Assembly: GCA_947624765.1 (NCBI GenBank)
Contig: CANQLS010000014.1
Location: 1 to 13,946, forward strand
Source of the DNA: an uncultured Clostridia bacterium
Lineage (GTDB): Bacteria > Bacillota > Clostridia > TANB77 > UBA1234
Direction: 5' to 3'
DNA: 13,946 nucleotides
Shown here: positions 13,230 to 13,946 of the stretch, one piece after another
How positions within the stretch are numbered: the first letter of the stretch is position 1
Layout of the letters: every line of letters begins with the position of its first letter
Program-made: the position numbers and the translations under genes
Notes under the pieces: model-generated
The model's input: only the letters and a program-made list of their open reading frames with translations
Told to the model about the DNA's origin: nothing
Database searches by the model: none

Positions 13230-13266
13230 GTATTATATAGTATTAATATGGAGGATATAAAGTAAA

Positions 13267-13476
13267 ATGATATGCCCTAAATGTGGACAAAATAATTGTC
13301 AAATAATTAATGAAGTAAATATAACAGGAAAAGACTTTTCTGGCTCAAAGGGATGTTGTGGAGCATTATTGTTTGGCCCAATTGGAATATTATGTGGTTC
13401 GTGTGGAAGTGGAAAAAAAGCAAATAATGTTCAATATTGGGTATGTAATAATTGTGGTCATAAATGGAGAGTATAA
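13267..13476 (+). CDS. Small zinc-ribbon protein
   Basis: A 69-aa protein with C3-P-K-C6 and C60-N-N-C63-G-H-K-W, two CxxC knuckles that would bind one zinc. A Gly/Cys-rich loop lies between them (SKGCCGALLFGPIGILCGSCGSGKK) with four more cysteines (C30, C31, C43, C46) and a mildly hydrophobic GALLFGPIGIL stretch. This architecture occurs in small uncharacterised Bacillota proteins; no enzymatic function can be assigned. GGAGG lies 12 bases before the ATG, a long spacing, and an in-frame TAA stands just upstream, so the start is fixed. The stop overlaps the next start codon (TAATG), so the pair is translationally coupled. Confidence 0.85.
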   Translation: MICPKCGQNNCQIINEVNITGKDFSGSKGCCGALLFGPIGILCGSCGSGKKANNVQYWVCNNCGHKWRV

Positions 13477-13847
13477 TGAAAAAATCAGATGAAATCTGGA
13501 TTGATTTGATGGAATTTGGACATAGAATCGGATGCCATCAAATGGAAAGTAGGAGTTTTTCAATAAATGGATATCAATTTCCCGTTTGTGCAAGATGCAC
13601 GGGAGTGATATTGGGAGAAATTGTCGTAATTATATTATTGTTTTTTTCTGTTAAAATAAATTTTGTATGGTCTGTTATTTTATTGTTGTGCATGGGAGTC
13701 GATTGGTTTATACAATATATTAATATTTTACAATCTAATAATATTAGACGTCTAATAACAGGATTAATGGGTGGCATAGGCTTAACATACATATATTATT
13801 ATTTATCAATATATCTAATAAATATATTAATTGATTTCTTTAAATGA
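13476..13847 (+). CDS. DUF2085 family membrane protein
   Basis: A 123-aa protein. The N-terminal motif FGHRIGCHQMESRSFSINGYQFPVCARCTG is the DUF2085 signature (H-R-x-C-H-Q...R-S-F...P-V-C-A-R-C-T-G), a conserved Cys/His cluster ahead of about three membrane helices: GEIVVIILLFF, VWSVILLLCMGVDWFI and LTYIYYYLSIYLINILI. The D in MGVDWFIQ and the LITGLMGGIGL segment are also typical. The Cys/His set might bind a metal or haem; the function is unknown. ATG 13476 is chosen because it overlaps the stop of the zinc-ribbon gene; an in-frame ATG at 13464 lies inside that gene. Confidence 0.9.
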   Translation: MKKSDEIWIDLMEFGHRIGCHQMESRSFSINGYQFPVCARCTGVILGEIVVIILLFFSVKINFVWSVILLLCMGVDWFIQYINILQSNNIRRLITGLMGGIGLTYIYYYLSIYLINILIDFFK

Positions 13848-13888
13848 TTTTAGTTATATTAAATGCAAGTACCACAGGATAGATAAGC

Positions 13889-13914
13889 AAGGGGCTGTAA
13901 AAAGTCCCTTTTTT
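13889..13914 (+). terminator. Intrinsic terminator after the DUF2085 gene
   Basis: An 8-bp stem AAGGGGCT / AGTCCCTT with one G-T wobble and a 6-base loop, followed by TTTT, about 40 bases after the stop of the DUF2085 gene. Confidence 0.8.
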
Positions 13915-13946
13915 GAATTTTAAAATACTTAAAAATAAAAAGTTTA

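Overview
The window comes from a very AT-rich, low-GC, Gram-positive-type bacterium. The class III (oxygen-sensitive) ribonucleotide reductase marks it as an anaerobe, and SpoIVA marks a sporulating lineage. An uncultured gut Bacillota is the likely source; no species can be named from the sequence alone. Genes use mostly AGA and CGT/CGA for arginine and mostly strong GGAGG-type ribosome binding sites.

Layout. (1) 2-1624: 3' part of a large surface or pilin-like protein ending in a formylglycine-enzyme/C-type-lectin-like fold, whose last 40 codons look like the variable region of a diversity-generating retroelement target. (2) 1763-3242: spoIVA, the spore-coat basement ATPase, interrupted by a +1 frameshift at codon 16. 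(3) 3367-5067, minus strand: rqcH (ribosome quality control), divergent from a small membrane-anchored protein (5187-5702) across two promoters that share one -35 box. (4) 5979-9148: anaerobic nucleotide reduction cluster nrdD - glutaredoxin-like protein - nrdG, then a ferredoxin-thioredoxin-reductase-like redox protein (9303-9518). (5) 9544-12846: an accessory zone with three eroded toxin-antitoxin modules, tatD (also with a +1 frameshift), a GNAT acetyltransferase and an ASCH-domain protein. (6) 12808-12861: a 3' fragment of a tRNA-Tyr gene with its own terminator, which looks like the distal attachment site of an integrated element. (7) 13267-13847: a zinc-ribbon protein and a DUF2085 membrane protein, probably carried on that element, which would continue beyond the window.

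Most notable observation: spoIVA and tatD are each broken by one extra C, and each time the C creates an in-frame CGG codon (AAT-CGG-A and ATT-CGG-T). Skipping the C restores full-length proteins of normal family size (492 and 255 aa) with every key residue in register. I found no other in-frame CGG in the window's genes except one in the GNAT gene. This suggests that CGG is an unassigned or starved codon at which ribosomes shift +1. Assembly error or strain-level pseudogenes remain possible.

A second notable structure is a 116-bp palindromic element present twice in opposite orientation, directly after spoIVA (where it also supplies the rqcH stop codon) and directly after nrdG.
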